The notes under the pieces: model-generated | What the model was told of the DNA's origin: nothing | Databases searched by the model: none | The model's input: the letters and a program-made list of their open reading frames with translations, nothing else | From: Flavivirga spongiicola | GTDB lineage: Bacteria; Bacteroidota; Bacteroidia; Flavobacteriales; Flavobacteriaceae | Reading direction: 5' to 3' | DNA length: 64,000 nt | Assembly (NCBI RefSeq): GCF_030540825.1 | Contig: NZ_JAUOEO010000001.1 | Location: forward strand, 4,477,001 to 4,541,000 | In this document: in pieces, positions 62,801 through 64,000 of the stretch | How the letters are laid out: each line of letters opens with the position of its first letter | How positions within the stretch are numbered: the first letter of the stretch is position 1 | Made by a program: the position numbers and the translations under genes

Positions 62801-63936
62801 AGCCCTTTCCCATCTAAACCTAAAAAACATTGATCTTCATCTTTGTAAATTGATAAAACGGGAGAAGGTGTTTCCCCTCTAAGCGTGCTTGATAAAAAGG
62901 TGTAATCATTATTCTCATTTAGAATGTTTACGCCATTCCATGCAGTGCCTATCCATATGTTAGCGTCTCCGTCCTCCATCAAATCATAAATAGCATTACT
63001 AGAGATTGAAGATTCTAATTGAGAATTATAGGTGTAATTGTGTACTTGAGCGCTGTTTTCTAATTTAAAAAGGCCGTTCCCATCAGTACCTATCCAAATA
63101 GTACCATCTTTTGCTTTTTTTACGCAACGCACAATATTAATACGTTCTTTGGCTTTTAACTCCTTTTTTTCAAATTCTAAAGTATTTAAATCAAATATAA
63201 GTAGCCCTTCTCCATTGGTGCCAATTAATATTTTATGGTTGTTCAGGCTTCCTATAGAATGAATAAAATCTGATGAAATATTATTTGATGGTTTTATATA
63301 TTCAAACACTCCTTTTTCGGGAGCAAATTTATTTAAACCACCTCCGTAGGTGCCAATCCATAAATTTCCATTTATATCTTCATAAATACTTCTAACATCA
63401 TTATGATTTATTGTCTGGCTGTTATTAGATTGATGTGCATAAGAAGTAAAGGTGTTTTGATTTTCTTTAAAAACAGATAGACCATTTTTTGTTCCTATCC
63501 ATAGGTTACCTTTAGAGTCTTCAAATATGGTATTTATTTCATTTGAAGCAATAGATTCAGGGCTGTTTATACTACTCTTGTAAGCGGTGAATGTATCTTC
63601 TAAAGCATTATATAAATTTAATCCACCTCCTAATGTACCTATCCAAATACGTGATTTACTATCTAAAAACAGGTCTGAAATATCATTAGCATTAAGACTG
63701 CTGTTTTGCTTATTATAAACTTTTATGTTATGACCATCATAGCGGTTCAACCCATTATTAGTGCCAATCCAAACAAAGCCATTGGTTTCCTTTATAATGC
63801 TACTTACTCTGCCATTAGATAATCCGTTTGATTGATTGATTTTGTTGAATATAGGTTGGGATTGTGAACTAGCAGGAAACGAACCGATTAAAACAACTAG
63901 AAAAAAAAATATTATATTTTTAGAATTTAATTTCAT
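59887..63936 (-). CDS. Hybrid two-component system regulator (HTCS) of the galactan locus
   Basis: This 1349-residue inner-membrane protein combines sensor, kinase, receiver and DNA-binding parts. After a signal peptide (cleavage near ASSQSQ) come two seven-bladed propellers of Reg_prop repeats (about 30-690, motif IWIGTxGGGLNxYxxxT) and a Y_Y_Y domain (about 700-780). One membrane helix (about 785-807) leads to HisKA with H844 in FFTNISHEIRTP, HATPase (DEGIGISKKQL; GFGLGLSISKE), a receiver with D1150 in MISDIMMPVMNG and an AraC-type helix-turn-helix at the C-terminus (about 1250-1349). It binds a breakdown oligosaccharide in the periplasm and activates the linked operon. Length and order are standard for HTCS. 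Confidence 0.95.
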   Translation of the reverse strand: MKLNSKNIIFFFLVVLIGSFPASSQSQPIFNKINQSNGLSNGRVSSIIKETNGFVWIGTNNGLNRYDGHNIKVYNKQNSSLNANDISDLFLDSKSRIWIGTLGGGLNLYNALEDTFTAYKSSINSPESIASNEINTIFEDSKGNLWIGTKNGLSVFKENQNTFTSYAHQSNNSQTINHNDVRSIYEDINGNLWIGTYGGGLNKFAPEKGVFEYIKPSNNISSDFIHSIGSLNNHKILIGTNGEGLLIFDLNTLEFEKKELKAKERINIVRCVKKAKDGTIWIGTDGNGLFKLENSAQVHNYTYNSQLESSISSNAIYDLMEDGDANIWIGTAWNGVNILNENNDYTFLSSTLRGETPSPVLSIYKDEDQCFLGLDGKGLSILQDDKASIKRYSKDNKKSIGGDYIQFIKKGSDQTFWIGTFVNGLINFNPKTEAFTQYKHETGNTKSLSYNDVRYVIEDDTNNLWIATWGGGLNYLNTKTKEFNSFQKQEEDSLSLSSNNIISIQKEGDSLWLATFGGGVNLFNTKTKQTKQFRYSENNPNSISSDYINTILKDSKENLWIGTSGEGLNLYNEKTGQINRFEKKENIRYQTITSIIEDNDGQIWFSTKQGIFNYNYDTNSFKSFSKLFGEYHINAAFKDEKGLLYFGGSKGLVRFNPKTILTKNINPKVKLTNFKLFNKEVPIGENEVLKKNITLAESLTLKHNLDVITFEFAAMAFPFSANCDYAIKLENFDKDWRTIGKDKTVTYTNLAPGDYIFKVKSKTSGSDWGEEATSIKVDILKPFWLEWWAFLIYGLFILFAFYLFRKYIIAWEKMKSNLELERLTHEKDIELYNLKQQFFTNISHEIRTPVTLILGSINRLLQINTFKEEKQLNPVNTLTKNAKHLLNLVNELLDFRKLEHNKIQLKVTKEDWVQFCEETYLSFSEIAKQKHIDFSFNSSNLQTPLWFDKNQMDKVLYNLLSNAFKFTGKGGAINLTLSETEKNATLILKDEGIGISKKQLSKIFNRFYQTETINSFKATGFGLGLSISKEIIALHHGDIQVESKKGLGTTFTIVLKKGKNHFKESELGGHESDAERIENYLVDKQKETKNLPSNTDIVKEQTLLIVEDNKDIRAYIIELLSDEYNILEANNGKEGLEIARTHLPDLMISDIMMPVMNGIELTQELKTNILTSHIPIVLLTARASLINQMEGFNTGADEYVTKPFNELLLRTRIKNLIKNRTLLHKRFLSEDIMPISELAKNKTDQEFLQKLGQLIEKHIDSDALKADFVSQELGMSHSVIYKKLKSLTNLSLIEYVRDYKLKTAKQLLIQKGYTVADACYYVGYSDRKYFSKLFKQRFGKTPSSFLQKQ

Positions 63937-64000
63937 TGATTATTTAATCATAGAATAAAGGATCTTTATATAAAAATCATTTCTTCTTCAAAAGTAAATA

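Overview
The window is AT-rich and reads as a chromosome segment from a marine or soil Bacteroidetes bacterium of the Flavobacteriaceae type. The evidence is a SusC/SusD pair with a hybrid two-component regulator, secreted proteins carrying type IX secretion (T9SS) C-terminal sorting domains of both type A and type B, a FISUMP-domain protein, NtrC-type regulation of an ABC efflux operon, and A-rich leaders with little Shine-Dalgarno signal. No rRNA, intact tRNA, phage or CRISPR array is visible.

Layout: 1-5383 (minus) is an ABC efflux operon of the MacB/FtsX type (adaptor, ATPase, two permeases, the last cut by the window edge). It is divergent from 5586-8316 (plus), a sigma54-dependent response regulator and its membrane histidine kinase. 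The 200-bp gap between them holds a 25-bp dyad and a sigma54-like box. 8565-11944 is a tandem pair of secreted M14 carboxypeptidases, the first of which has lost every zinc ligand. 11945-13800 is a gene graveyard with relics of an M1 aminopeptidase and of mannose-6-phosphate isomerase. 13820-17476 (minus) holds small hypothetical genes and an H-NOX / histidine kinase / single-domain response regulator operon, a likely nitric-oxide sensor. 18986-20788 is a LytS/LytTR pair. 21229-37573 is an accessory region with two near-duplicate sodium:solute symporters plus three symporter fragments, a T9SS type B surface protein, a TlpA-like thiol protein, a three-gene surface-protein operon including a perfect 120-bp tandem repeat, and many short repeats, MITEs and transposase relics. 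37608-46097 is one 2829-codon surface protein with long, nearly identical DNA repeats. 46098-47905 is repeat-rich non-coding DNA. 47906-63936 (minus) is a complete polysaccharide utilisation locus: hybrid regulator, SusC, SusD, GH53 fused to SusE/F-like modules, a T9SS protein, GH2 and a second GH53. The predicted substrate is beta-1,4-galactan (pectic galactan or type I arabinogalactan).

How the locus would work: the surface lipoprotein GH53 with binding modules cuts galactan, SusC/SusD import oligosaccharides, the periplasmic GH53 and the lipoprotein GH2 finish the digestion to galactose, and the 1349-residue regulator senses a product and activates transcription.

The least expected content is non-coding. 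A dispersed repeat of about 200-270 bp occurs at six places, and its stem-loops keep pairing while their sequence changes between copies. A second, 206-208 bp element with terminal inverted repeats occurs twice, each time inserted in a palindrome with an 11-13 bp target duplication. One of those insertions lies inside the first repeat family, and an IS110-like relic lies inside another copy. All assignments come from reading the sequence; no database search was run.
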